DNA of 64,000 nucleotides, from assembly GCA_031386665.1 (NCBI GenBank), contig JANNCN010000038.1:17045-81044 (forward strand), written 5' to 3'. Positions 35,861 to 45,121 of this stretch are shown here, one piece after another. The notes under the pieces were generated by a model. The model searched no databases. It was not told where the DNA came from and saw only the letters and a list, made by a program, of their open reading frames with translations. The DNA is from JANYCG01 sp031386665. Its GTDB lineage: Bacteria; Pseudomonadota; Gammaproteobacteria; Burkholderiales; Burkholderiaceae_C. Made by a program: the position numbers and the translations under genes. The number at the start of each line of letters is the position of its first letter. Positions within the stretch are counted from its first letter, which is position 1.

Positions 35861-38346
35861 GTGGATTGGCCAGCCCGTCCGGGGCCACTTCCGTGGTGCC
35901 GCGTGGGCAGCGTCAACCCAATGAGGAGGATCAAATAGAAGAGCGCCGCCACTCGCGGGACATCCAGCAGGCTGTCGAACAAACCAACAATTACGAACCC
36001 CGCCAAACTTGCTGCGATGGATGGTGCCATTGTGTGGTCTCTGCCTTGCCCTATTGTTAGCCGCACAAAGGCACCGGCCACTAACAGGCCCAATAGAGTC
36101 AGCCCCAAAATGCCTTGGTCAAACAACACATGTATGAATATACTTTTGATATGCCAGGGTAAGTGGTGCATATCGCTGGAAAAAAACCAATGCGCCATCT
36201 CTTTAGAGAAGTCACCGTTTGCTAAGAGTTCTCGGCCATCTTCTCCAACCAGGCTGATTTGGTCAAGATCGGCCTCGCCTCCTTTTGTGGCCATGCCCAC
36301 GGAAAACGCGATCAGTTTTGGCGCGTACCACGGGCCGCGGGTAACGCTATGCCCGTCGAGTTTGTAATCAATGCTTTGCCATTGATCAGGCTCTGCCTTG
36401 AAATTAACCGCCTTGATCAAACACGCTTGGTTGTAGAGCAAATGCTTTTCGCAAACTTCAAAGCTGACGGTGATATCCATTGCCGTGCGGACGCGGGCAC
36501 GCAGTGTGGGGGAGCCACCAGGTGCATCTACCCGCTGGGTGACACGAAACACTTCGCCCCAGCCATTGGAGTGCAGACCCCCGGCAAGTCTTAAAAAATT
36601 GTTATCCCCATCATGCTTGAGCCGGTAGTCGCCTGGATGTCGCTGGGGGTCCCCCACTAAGAAATAATTGGCCGGAAACCGACCAATACCTTTTCCTAGC
36701 CACCAGTCTGCCGGGGTCTGTAGCATGTCTGTGCCGAGTTTCCAATGGCTAAGTCGGCCCCCCAGATCGTTGCCTCCAGTAGCAAAGCGGCTGCCCATGT
36801 ACTCGCCGCCCGAAAAAACTGCGATGACCGCGAAAGTCACTCCCATCGCGCTGACTAGGCCTCCCTGCCTGCGGAAAGAGTTTGACCAAAGCGGTCGACC
36901 CATTGCACAGGCAACCCCAAGGACGGCAAGGCAACTGGCTGACGCGGCCACGGCTGGCCACACTGCCTTAGTGCCGCCCCAATAGTCTGCTACCGACACC
37001 ACCATGGTCAGTGTACCGACGAACCCTGCCAAAGCCATCGGGCTGCCCATGCTTTCGGAAATTTGGCCACGCTGACGTGCCACTAGCGTGAAGGCCACAA
37101 ATATCAGTGCCAATACATATCCGGCGTATGCGCCTTTGGGTATGGCCCATGCAAGGAGAGCCAGAGCGGCACTAATCAGGACGCCCGCTACGCAACCAGG
37201 GATCCAAACTTTGGTCGTCGTGGCCCGCAAGGCATCTGCCAAAGGCATCAAGATGGCCGCCGCGCCAAACAGTGCGCCAGCGCCCCGATAGCCGCTGGTC
37301 GTGAACATCCATGCTGCACCCACCCCAAAGGCAACAACAGGAAGCAAAGATGTCAGTTGTGATCGCCGCGTTGTGTTGGCGTCTGGCGAAACCTGGGCGT
37401 TGCCCCCTGTCCGTCGGCTTTGCAGGGTTCGCAGCAGGAATAGCACGGCCAGCCCAATCGGAATTGCCAGGTAAACACCCCTTGAAAACGTGGTCAAGCA
37501 AGCGTAGGTGCCAAGCGCAGTGGCCGTTGCAGCGGCAGCCCAACGATAAGGCGTACGCGCCTGCAATAGCCCTTGTATGGCAAACGGCATGGTCAGAGCG
37601 AAAAAACCATCAAGTGCAGCTCCACCCACGTGCATCTCCCAAAACAAGCCTGTGGTGCGGTAGTTTGATGAGAAATTGAGCAGATCGGTAAAAGCGAGGC
37701 GCTCCCAGACTGAGGACAATGACGCACCCGCTAGGCCCAAAGTCATTCCTAAAGAGATTGCGCGTCCGCTCGGGCCGGGCGCAAGGCGATGGGAATGTCG
37801 CCAAAGTGGCAGTAACAGCATTGCCAGAAAAACGCTTTTAGCCAGGCGCACGCTGTTCATGGGCTCGTGGTAACCCTGAAACCACCCAAAAGTAAATCCA
37901 CCCGCGTCGGTGAAGCCGCGCGCCATTGCAAGAAGTGTCGACCCAGCGAATAATGCTAGCGCAATCCAAAACAAGACTGCGCTGAATTCACGGTACGCAT
38001 TGGTACCGCTGTTGTACGAACCCCACGACAACAACCACCGCCCATAGCCTACGAAAGCCAAGGTTAAAACAATTAAGTCAAATTCTTCATAGGTGATCCA
38101 CCCAGTCCATGGAGCCAATCCTATCAAAGGAAGAAGGGTGGGAACCATAACCCATCCCACATAAGGCGACGTACAGGCTGCACCTGCTAGCACCACAAAT
38201 CCGCCAACCGCCCACCATACACCTAGCGGATAGTGCCAGATGAGCACCGCGACGCAAAGCAGAGACGAGGATGCAGCAATCAGAGCGCCGCCTGTTGCCC
38301 ATCGTGACAAAGGAGGGTGCCCGGTTGTCGTGTTGAGCAAGTTCAT
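35857..38346 (-). CDS. Large Wzy/O-antigen-ligase-like protein with extra domain, paralog A
   Basis: An 829-residue membrane protein with ten or more helices, and a non-membrane insert of about 150 residues near the C-terminal end (about residues 590-740) before the last helices. It contains LAPWTGW, LFWEMHVGGAA, VCEKHLLY and LPWHIKS motifs that all recur in the protein at 56294-58615, so the two are paralogs. The membrane part matches the Wzy/WaaL superfamily; the insert looks like a beta-sandwich that may bind carbohydrate in the periplasm. It is the first gene of the minus-strand operon. Polymerase or ligase function is inferred. Confidence 0.8.
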   Translation of the reverse strand: MNLLNTTTGHPPLSRWATGGALIAASSSLLCVAVLIWHYPLGVWWAVGGFVVLAGAACTSPYVGWVMVPTLLPLIGLAPWTGWITYEEFDLIVLTLAFVGYGRWLLSWGSYNSGTNAYREFSAVLFWIALALFAGSTLLAMARGFTDAGGFTFGWFQGYHEPMNSVRLAKSVFLAMLLLPLWRHSHRLAPGPSGRAISLGMTLGLAGASLSSVWERLAFTDLLNFSSNYRTTGLFWEMHVGGAALDGFFALTMPFAIQGLLQARTPYRWAAAATATALGTYACLTTFSRGVYLAIPIGLAVLFLLRTLQSRRTGGNAQVSPDANTTRRSQLTSLLPVVAFGVGAAWMFTTSGYRGAGALFGAAAILMPLADALRATTTKVWIPGCVAGVLISAALALLAWAIPKGAYAGYVLALIFVAFTLVARQRGQISESMGSPMALAGFVGTLTMVVSVADYWGGTKAVWPAVAASASCLAVLGVACAMGRPLWSNSFRRQGGLVSAMGVTFAVIAVFSGGEYMGSRFATGGNDLGGRLSHWKLGTDMLQTPADWWLGKGIGRFPANYFLVGDPQRHPGDYRLKHDGDNNFLRLAGGLHSNGWGEVFRVTQRVDAPGGSPTLRARVRTAMDITVSFEVCEKHLLYNQACLIKAVNFKAEPDQWQSIDYKLDGHSVTRGPWYAPKLIAFSVGMATKGGEADLDQISLVGEDGRELLANGDFSKEMAHWFFSSDMHHLPWHIKSIFIHVLFDQGILGLTLLGLLVAGAFVRLTIGQGRDHTMAPSIAASLAGFVIVGLFDSLLDVPRVAALFYLILLIGLTLPTRHHGSGPGRAGQST

Positions 38347-38498
38347 GGTGAACGACTTAGCTTCGAGTCAGCCTGCGGCGAGGAACTGCCAGAAATCAAT
38401 AGCTGGCGAACTGTTTGAAAGAGTAGATTTGAAGGCGATGTTGGAATGATAAGCTATAGCCTTACCTATCCTTTCTCATATCACTATCGGAATTTCGT
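38347..38498. promoter_or_regulatory. Divergent promoter region
   Basis: The 152 bp between the minus-strand Wzy-like gene and the plus-strand glycosyltransferase must drive both operons. It is AT-richer toward the right end. No convincing -35/-10 pair or operator stands out by eye. Confidence 0.45.
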
Positions 38499-39782
38499 TT
38501 GAAACGCGTCTTGATGATCGCATTCCACTTTCCGCCACTTGTTGGCAGCAGTGGCATCCAGCGTACCCTGCGTTTTGTCCAGCATTTGCCGGCGCTTGGA
38601 TGGCAACCTCTCGTAGTCAGTGCAAACCCCCGAGCCTATGAAAAAACAAGCAATGACTTACTGGCTGACGTGCCAGCAGGAACGGTCGTACGCCGCACTT
38701 TCGGTCTTGACACCGCGCGGCACCTACAGGTAGCAGGCCGCTACATCGGATGGATGGCAAGGCCAGACCGTTGGGTCAGCTGGAAATTTGATGCTGTGCG
38801 CGAGGGGCTAAAGCTGATTGATGAGTACAAGCCGGAGGTGATTTGGTCCACCTACCCGATCGCCACTGCGCACCTGATTGCGTCGGCGCTCCACCGAAAG
38901 AGTGGCATTCCCTGGGTGGCCGATTTCCGCGACCCGATGGCGCAAGAAGGCTACCCCTCCGAGCCGCTTGTGAGGCAGAGTTACCTTGATATTGAAGCAG
39001 ATGCCGCTGCCCATGCCACATACTGCGTTTTCACAACCCCCAGTGCAGCGCGCACCTACCAAGAGCGCTATCCATTTGCTGCAAACCGAATGGTAGTTCT
39101 GGAAAACGGCTATGACGAAGAGAGTTTTGCATCTGCTGCCATAACCCCTCCGCCGCCGCAAAATGCCGACGCACTGGCCGCCGGCCTGCGGCCGCTGTTG
39201 ATGTTGCATAGCGGGATTGTTTACCCGTGGGAGCGTGACCCAACCCAATTGTTCATCGCGCTGGGCCGGTGCAGGACTGAAGGCAGCCTGACTCCTGCTG
39301 ACCTGCGCATTCGCTTTCGTGCATCGGTACATGACGAGCTGCTGCTAAGCCTAGCGCAAACGCACGGTGTCCAGGATTTTATTGAACTGTGCCCAGCGGT
39401 GTCTTATCGTGAAGCCCTTACGGAGATGCTTGGCGTGGACGCGCTTTTGGTCATGCAGGCCAGCAACTGCAACGCCCAAATCCCAGCCAAGATTTATGAG
39501 TACCTTAGAGCCGGCAAACCAATCCTAGGCCTAACTGATCCAGCAGGCGATACAGCCGAAGTTTTGCGCAAGGCTGGTCTCAGCGACATGGCGCGGCTCG
39601 ATTCCGCACATGAAATTGCCCTGCTTCTGCCAGGGCTGGTGCGGGACTGGCGCAACGGCGTCGTGTCGTTACCACAGGCATTGGCTGTGCAACAGGCCTC
39701 AAGGCATGGAAGATCACAGGCGCTGGCATCTTTGTTGGAGCGCGTAATTTTGACTATTGGCTTTTCGACTCCTCAGTACTAA
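38499..39782 (+). CDS. Glycosyltransferase, GT4-like
   Basis: A 427-residue GT-B protein starting MKRVLMIAFHFPPLVGSSG from a TTG codon, with the acceptor-domain motif VADFRDPMA and a donor-domain motif KIYEYLRAGKPILGL near residue 330. It resembles glycosyltransferases that often sit beside Wzx flippases in exopolysaccharide loci. No upstream ATG is available in frame near this site. It is followed after 5 bp by the flippase gene. Sugar specificity is unknown. Confidence 0.87.
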   Translation: MKRVLMIAFHFPPLVGSSGIQRTLRFVQHLPALGWQPLVVSANPRAYEKTSNDLLADVPAGTVVRRTFGLDTARHLQVAGRYIGWMARPDRWVSWKFDAVREGLKLIDEYKPEVIWSTYPIATAHLIASALHRKSGIPWVADFRDPMAQEGYPSEPLVRQSYLDIEADAAAHATYCVFTTPSAARTYQERYPFAANRMVVLENGYDEESFASAAITPPPPQNADALAAGLRPLLMLHSGIVYPWERDPTQLFIALGRCRTEGSLTPADLRIRFRASVHDELLLSLAQTHGVQDFIELCPAVSYREALTEMLGVDALLVMQASNCNAQIPAKIYEYLRAGKPILGLTDPAGDTAEVLRKAGLSDMARLDSAHEIALLLPGLVRDWRNGVVSLPQALAVQQASRHGRSQALASLLERVILTIGFSTPQY

Positions 39783-39787
39783 ATCTT

Positions 39788-41242
39788 TTGTCTACCCGTA
39801 AATCGCTTTTCTTTTCTTTTCTGGATCGCTACGCAAGTTTGGTGATCGGCATTGCGTCGTCAATGCTCATTGCGCGGCTGCTCACACCGACCGAAATTGG
39901 CATCTTTTCTGTCACCATGGTGCTGTTGATGTTTGTGGCGACCGTGCGCGATATGGGTGCGGGGCAATATCTGATTCAGGAAAAGAACCTGACGACCGAG
40001 CGTATCAGGGCGGTTTGGACGGTTCAACTTGGGCTGGGGTTTGCCTTGGCAATCATCGTGTTGCTGGCAAGTCATCCGGTGGCGGTGTTCTACGGGGAGC
40101 CGCGCATGCGTGACATCATGCTGGTGGTGGCTCTGAACTATGCCGTGAATCCATTTGGCTCGTTGACCTATGCGTGGCTGATGCGCGAAATGCGTTTTGA
40201 AAGCATCGCGCTGATGCGGTTCGCTTCCACTGTTGCGGGTGCGGTTGTCAGCGCGTGGTTGGCTTGGAAGGGCTGCGGCCCGATCAGCTTGGCTATTGGC
40301 TCGTTGACGTCGACCGTGGTCAATGCGTTGTTGGCTATCTATTTTCGGCCCACGGCCTTTCCGTGGATACCCGGCCTGAGCGAAATCAAGCGGGTGTTGA
40401 CATTTGGGTCGCAAATGACAGCCGGCTCGCTTGTGGGCGTCTTGTCGGGCAGTGCACCAGAACTGTTGTTGGGGAAATTGCAGGACTTGACATCGGCTGG
40501 GCTCTATTCACGTTCAAGCGGGCTAGTACATATGTTTTATCGGCTTTTTGTCGATGCCGTAGGAGCGGTGTGCTTGCCATGGTTTGCAAAACAGTTGCGA
40601 GAGCAGGGTGGTTTCGCAGATCCATTCCTGAAGGCAACTTCCTACGTAACAGCGTTCGGATGGTCATTCTGCATTGGCATCATTTGTCTGGCACAGCCGG
40701 TGATCCGAACGCTGTATGGATACCAGTGGGATCAGTCGGTCGACTTGGCGCGGCTACTTGCTGTCGCAACAGCTTTTGGCGTTCCAGCGTCCTTATGCGC
40801 CACTGCGCTGTTGTCGGCCGGCGCTGTCTCCACTATCACTCGGACAACCGTGATCACTGCGTTGGTAAGTCTTGTATTGGTTGTCCTTGGCGCCTCTCAA
40901 GGGCTGTTGATACTGGGTGCGATCATGATTCTCGCAGCCTGTGTCAATTCAGCTATCTGGCTGCGTGCTGTATCCCAAAATATCGGCCTCCCCCTTTCCG
41001 CATTTTTTAAAATGATGGGTAAGAGCATGGCAGTGGCTTGCTTTGCAGGCGCAGGACCTTTGATGGCCTTGGTGGCTTATGGCGCCTATCCAGAAGAAAG
41101 AGTCGCCCCTATTGCCATTGGTGTTTTGTGCGGTCTTGCCGGCTTTCTAATAGGCTTGCGAATTTTTAACCACCCGCTACAAGAGGAGGTGATGACAGTG
41201 TGGGGCAAGGTCAAAAGTGGCTTGGCCCCCAACAAGCGGTGA
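39788..41242 (+). CDS. Wzx-type polysaccharide flippase
   Basis: A 484-residue protein with about twelve to fourteen membrane helices, beginning STRKSLFFSFLDRYASLVIG, as lipopolysaccharide/exopolysaccharide flippases of the MOP superfamily do. It would move the undecaprenyl-linked repeat unit to the periplasm. The start is a TTG at 39788, 5 bp after the glycosyltransferase stop. It is the only clear flippase in the window. It converges with the methyltransferase gene, 18 bp apart, with no evident terminator between. Confidence 0.9.
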   Translation: MSTRKSLFFSFLDRYASLVIGIASSMLIARLLTPTEIGIFSVTMVLLMFVATVRDMGAGQYLIQEKNLTTERIRAVWTVQLGLGFALAIIVLLASHPVAVFYGEPRMRDIMLVVALNYAVNPFGSLTYAWLMREMRFESIALMRFASTVAGAVVSAWLAWKGCGPISLAIGSLTSTVVNALLAIYFRPTAFPWIPGLSEIKRVLTFGSQMTAGSLVGVLSGSAPELLLGKLQDLTSAGLYSRSSGLVHMFYRLFVDAVGAVCLPWFAKQLREQGGFADPFLKATSYVTAFGWSFCIGIICLAQPVIRTLYGYQWDQSVDLARLLAVATAFGVPASLCATALLSAGAVSTITRTTVITALVSLVLVVLGASQGLLILGAIMILAACVNSAIWLRAVSQNIGLPLSAFFKMMGKSMAVACFAGAGPLMALVAYGAYPEERVAPIAIGVLCGLAGFLIGLRIFNHPLQEEVMTVWGKVKSGLAPNKR

Positions 41243-41260
41243 ACTTTATGCAGGACGTCG

Positions 41261-42010
41261 TCAATGCCGTTTTCTCAATAGCTGGTGAACCCAGTTGCCA
41301 TGCGGTTTCACGAATGATTGCTGTGCAGCCATAGTGAAAATAGCCGTTTTCGTGAGAACCTTTTGCCACATATTTCGTTGAACAGGCGAACCCAAAGCCT
41401 TACCACAATGGATACAAGGCTCATCCTGCGAATAGCTGCCATACGGGTTTCCTGCCCAGTCCATCATTGCGCTTGACAACGCATTGGTTTTGGCCCTAGT
41501 CGTACCCACGAAGCTCTGGCGCACGACAGAAAAACCGCTGAACAGCTCCGCTAGGCGGCGCTCGTCAAAGCTGTTGACGTGCCCCCACGGCGGATTGAAC
41601 ATGCCGCACTGCCCGCACGTTGTTCGTCCGACACGTGTGTCCTGTTGGTAGGGGATACCAATTACTACGTGTTCCTTTGACACCCGACCCAGCTCTGCGC
41701 AGGCCTTCTGTAGTAGTGGCGGTGGAATGTGCTCGAGAACTTCGGCGCAAAAAACTAGGTCGAAGGTGTTGCTCTCAAACTCCAGCGCGGTGATATCCCC
41801 TTTGACACACAGGATTCGTTCATGGCCAATCACGGGCAGGTCAAGATCCAGCGCGGTGACGTGTTGAAACTGGTTCGCGAGGAGTTTTGACAGAAAACCG
41901 TCTCGCGCACCAACGTCTAATACCGAGCCCGTGGCATCGGGCAACAGATCCATCAGATCTCCAATTCGCGCTTTTTCAGACGGACTATTTCGATACTCAT
42001 TCAGGTTCAT
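41261..42010 (-). CDS. Class I SAM methyltransferase with two CxxC pairs
   Basis: A 249-residue protein with the SAM motif VLDVGARDG near residue 32 and the post-motif FCAEVLEHIP. Two cysteine pairs, CGQCG and CIHCGK, occur in the C-terminal half and probably bind zinc. It is alone on its strand between the flippase and the ATP-grasp genes. It may methylate a sugar, a carboxyl or an amino group of the polymer. The zinc-site pairs are unusual for polysaccharide methyltransferases and suggest an additional domain. Confidence 0.82.
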   Translation of the reverse strand: MNLNEYRNSPSEKARIGDLMDLLPDATGSVLDVGARDGFLSKLLANQFQHVTALDLDLPVIGHERILCVKGDITALEFESNTFDLVFCAEVLEHIPPPLLQKACAELGRVSKEHVVIGIPYQQDTRVGRTTCGQCGMFNPPWGHVNSFDERRLAELFSGFSVVRQSFVGTTRAKTNALSSAMMDWAGNPYGSYSQDEPCIHCGKALGSPVQRNMWQKVLTKTAIFTMAAQQSFVKPHGNWVHQLLRKRH

Positions 42011-42232
42011 AAAACACCATTGATAGACGTAGACGTAGACTGAGGCGAATGCAGCGGTGGGAGATGCTACGATTCGCGGCTATACAAGAAAGTACCGAAT
42101 AGGTGTAAACCCCTTCATGTCAACCTCTTCAATGCCGAAGTTTCTCGCGTATTTTTCCGGCAACTTCAAAGGAGCTGGTTTTCCCCCGCTGTCAATTATG
42201 CAGCTAACCTCTGTCCCGAATCGAAGCTGACC
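42011..42232. other. 222-bp gap with a short tandem repeat and a coding-like remnant
   Basis: Near the left end is a hexamer repeat, TAGACGTAGACGTAGAC (42024-42040). On the minus strand, 42080-42232 reads as the open tail of a protein-like stretch (ending PIRYFLV and a stop at 42080) that runs back into the ATP-grasp gene in another frame. It may be a gene remnant or chance. The promoters for the divergent methyltransferase and ATP-grasp genes must lie here. Confidence 0.4.
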
Positions 42233-43315
42233 ATGTCTCGAATTCGCAAACTCGTCAGCTACGCCGCCGCAGTCACAGTACGAACCTGCAAGCCACTCCT
42301 TCGGCAGGTCATCGAGATTCTCCAACTGGCCCGCGGCCCGCAACGATTGGGAATTGAGGAGTACTACGAGTTCGAGGTGTTCAACGATGCGTATTTCCCG
42401 CCCGAACGCAAATTGGACTGCGTCGGCTGGCGCGCCAGCACAGCGATCGACATGCGTTTGAACCATGCCTATTGGCGGGCAACTGCCAATGACAAGGTGT
42501 TGAACTATGCGCTGCTCCAGCAATACGGCTTTGCCATTCCTCAAACCATCGCAACGTTCTCAACCAAAAAGCGGCGAATCGGAGCCGAGATCTCGTTGAC
42601 CAATCGCGAAGCGCTCGAAGATTTTTTGACGAAGTTAATGGCGTTTCCGGTCTTCATCAAACCCATTCATGGCAGCTACGGACGGGGCACCTTTCTGCTG
42701 GAATCCTACGACGCATCGCGCAAGAGCTTCGTTGATGTCCATGGCAACCATGTCCCTTTGACCGATCTGTTGAGCGAATGCCAACGGCCCCAGTACTCAG
42801 GAATGTTGTTTCAACGCCCGCTTCAGCCCCACGATGCTGTGAAGCTATTGACAGGCAACACCACCAGTTGCGTGCGCGTGATTGTCGCGGTGACAGCCCA
42901 AGGCCCCAAAGTGCACATGACATTCTGGAAGATAGCCCGTGCGCACAATATCACTGACAACTTTCACATGGGATCAACGGGCAACCTGCTTGCTGCCCTA
43001 AACAAAGACACAGGATGTGTTGAGAGAATCGTGACGGGATTGTGGCCAAACGGAAAAAGCTTGACCCATCACCCGGACACTCACCAGGAGTTGGTTGGCA
43101 AGACCTTGCCAGATTGGCCGCAAGCGATGGACATGTGCCTTCGCGCGGCCGTTTGCTTTCCTGGGTTGAAATTGCAGCACTGGGATGTCGCGTTTTGCAA
43201 GCAGGGGCCTGTTTTAATGGAATTGAACACAGAAGCCGACCTTGGCGTGCCGCAATTTCTTGCGCGAACGCCTTTTCTCGATGGGGACATAAAGCGCATG
43301 ATGGAAAAGACGTAA
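42233..43315 (+). CDS. Sugar-transfer-associated ATP-grasp protein, copy 1
   Basis: A 360-residue ATP-grasp-family protein. Features include FIKPIHGSYGRGTF near residue 140 (the nucleotide-binding loop), a GNTTSCVRVIVAV strand, WKIARAHN, and the metal-binding end LMELNTEADLG near residue 330. ATP-grasp enzymes ligate a carboxylate to an amine or thiol by an acyl-phosphate; this subfamily is found in polysaccharide loci without a settled substrate. It is followed after 3 bp by a paralog, so the pair is an operon. The function as a peptide or amide ligase is inferred. Confidence 0.87.
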   Translation: MSRIRKLVSYAAAVTVRTCKPLLRQVIEILQLARGPQRLGIEEYYEFEVFNDAYFPPERKLDCVGWRASTAIDMRLNHAYWRATANDKVLNYALLQQYGFAIPQTIATFSTKKRRIGAEISLTNREALEDFLTKLMAFPVFIKPIHGSYGRGTFLLESYDASRKSFVDVHGNHVPLTDLLSECQRPQYSGMLFQRPLQPHDAVKLLTGNTTSCVRVIVAVTAQGPKVHMTFWKIARAHNITDNFHMGSTGNLLAALNKDTGCVERIVTGLWPNGKSLTHHPDTHQELVGKTLPDWPQAMDMCLRAAVCFPGLKLQHWDVAFCKQGPVLMELNTEADLGVPQFLARTPFLDGDIKRMMEKT

Positions 43316-43318
43316 GCA

Positions 43319-44497
43319 ATGCAGGCTGAAAACATGAGTCTCATTCAAAGGCGCTTGGCTCAGGTTAGCGAGTATCGGGAGTGGGCGGCGCTGGCACAGC
43401 AACAGACAGGCAAGAGTTTGCTGACGCAGATCCGGGAGATTAGCGCGCTGAAGAACAAGGGTGGGCAATGCGGGGTTTCAGATTATTACTGGTACAAACT
43501 TTATGACGAGTCTTATCAATTAGGCCGGGGCGCAAAAGACTTTGTTGGTTGGAGTCAACAGGCTAATTTCAGTTTGGCCCTCAATCCCAGAGGCTCTGTA
43601 CTTCCAGCTTGGGATAAATGTGTTTTTATGCTGATGGCCAGTTCGGCCGGTTTGCCGGTGGCGCCAATTCGGGCATGTTTTCATCACTCAACCCGAATTT
43701 CCAAATCCCTAGGGCTTCATCTCAAAAGCGTGGGAGAGGTTGGCTCGTTTCTGCGCGATCCGTCGATTTATCCCATCTTTGGCAAACCAGCATATTCTCA
43801 GCAAGGATATGGCTCTGCCTATCTTGCAAGTTACGATTTGGCACTGGACAGGCTCAAGCTACTCGACGGCAAGTCCTTGCCAGTCGACGAATTTTTGAAA
43901 CGGCTCGATCAAACTGTCGATCAACGCTACCACAAGCCTGAATGCGGCTATCTTTTTCAGGATTCTTTCAAACTTGCTCCTGAAATTCTGTCCTTTACTA
44001 ACTGGCCTGCTATCTGCGGTGTGCGAGTAATCTGTTTAAACGGGAAGGACGGAGTCATACCTTTACGGGCGATCTGGAAAATCGCGACTCCGCCCAATTT
44101 CGTCGATAACTTCAGTCTGGGTAAGAACGGCAATTTTCTGGCCGATGTAGATCTTGTAACCGGCGAGGTGAGTCGCATGGTTGGCGGCTTTTGGCCAAAA
44201 ACTGAAGTGTTTGCCGCCAATCCATTCTCAGGCCATTTGGTCAGTGGTTTCAGGTTGCCAGGTTGGGACAAAGTCTTAGACGCTTGCCAACAAGGTGGGC
44301 CTGTATTCCCTTTAATGAAAATTCATCATTGGGATTTTGCCCTGACTGACAGGGGGCCATTAATTTTGGAACTCAACGATGTGGGTGCGACAGAAATTGC
44401 CCAAGTTCATGGCCGTGGTCTGCTGACCCTTGAAACTCGGGAGTTTTTGAAGCGGCACTCGAATGCGAACGCCCATCCTTGGGTCAGGAGGCTTTAG
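43319..44497 (+). CDS. Sugar-transfer-associated ATP-grasp protein, copy 2
   Basis: A 392-residue paralog of the previous gene. It keeps the same order: PIFGKPAYSQQGYGS (nucleotide loop), CGVRVICLN, AIWKIATPPNFVDNF, GGFWP, then HHWDFALTDRGP and LILELND at the metal site. An N-terminal extension of about 50 residues precedes the shared domain, and an LNDVGATEI segment replaces the LNTEADLGV of copy 1. Two different ligases for two acceptors or two successive additions are plausible. The 3' end overlaps the minus-strand Pth-like pseudogene by 14 bp. Confidence 0.86.
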   Translation: MQAENMSLIQRRLAQVSEYREWAALAQQQTGKSLLTQIREISALKNKGGQCGVSDYYWYKLYDESYQLGRGAKDFVGWSQQANFSLALNPRGSVLPAWDKCVFMLMASSAGLPVAPIRACFHHSTRISKSLGLHLKSVGEVGSFLRDPSIYPIFGKPAYSQQGYGSAYLASYDLALDRLKLLDGKSLPVDEFLKRLDQTVDQRYHKPECGYLFQDSFKLAPEILSFTNWPAICGVRVICLNGKDGVIPLRAIWKIATPPNFVDNFSLGKNGNFLADVDLVTGEVSRMVGGFWPKTEVFAANPFSGHLVSGFRLPGWDKVLDACQQGGPVFPLMKIHHWDFALTDRGPLILELNDVGATEIAQVHGRGLLTLETREFLKRHSNANAHPWVRRL

Positions 44498-45121
44498 AGC
44501 GGCTGGCGACCACTTCGAGAACTCTTTTTTGGGCTGCTGTCGTGGCTTGATCCATAACTAGTCGAGTCGCCGCGTCGAGTGGTGTCAAAACACATTCGAG
44601 GCGATTGAAAGTTGTCTCGATGGGTGCCTCACCCACTTGACACGCCTGAACGCATCGGTCTGAAAGACCTCCAGAATGGTCGTGACACCGCGGTGTCCGC
44701 CCGCACTGCCGCCCAGCCGAGTTTTGAAAGTTCCCAGCGGCAGGTCGAGGTCATCGAAAATGAGACTGCAACTATAAGGGCTGAACGCCATGGTTTCGGC
44801 AAGCTGTTTCAGCCCGGCGCCGGCGAGGTTCATGGCCATTTGAACTTTGACCAGACACGCAGGCTGGCCGTGCGACTGGCCGCGCGCAGTCTAGGCCTGC
44901 GGCATTTGGTTCCACGTCAGGCCCAAGGTTGTGGCCAGTTTATCGATAACTTCGTAGCCAACATTGTGGGGAGTGTTGGCGTACTGCTCTCCTGGGTTGC
45001 CCAAGCCCAAAATGACCTGCTCTGCGGCAGAGATGGAGAGTGCTGGATCGTTGAGGCTTTGTGGAGCTGAGGTTGAAAGTGTCCTTTCCTGATTCGAGAC
45101 CGGTGCGCCGGAAGGCCTCAT
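44484..45121 (-). pseudogene. Peptidyl-tRNA hydrolase-like gene, broken by a stop and a frameshift
   Basis: Read from an ATG at 45121, the sequence gives a Pth-like protein of about 212 residues if repaired. GLGNPGEQYANTPHNVGY carries the expected Asn and His, MAMNLAG the second Asn, and FDDLDLPLG the Asp. The last Asn of the Pth site is changed (GGHRG instead of GGHNG). It is interrupted by an in-frame TAG at 44891-44893 and by a one-base loss near 44635, after which the true C-terminus (EAPIETTFN onward) continues in another frame to a TGA at 44484. It follows the Mur-ligase-like pseudogene with an ATGA overlap. Housekeeping Pth is usually elsewhere, so this is a locus-specific paralog. Confidence 0.82.

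Noticed and set aside
40255..41010. 251-codon plus-strand frame inside the flippase gene
   Set aside because: Out-of-frame reading of a clear membrane protein gene with Cys/Arg/Trp-rich composition.
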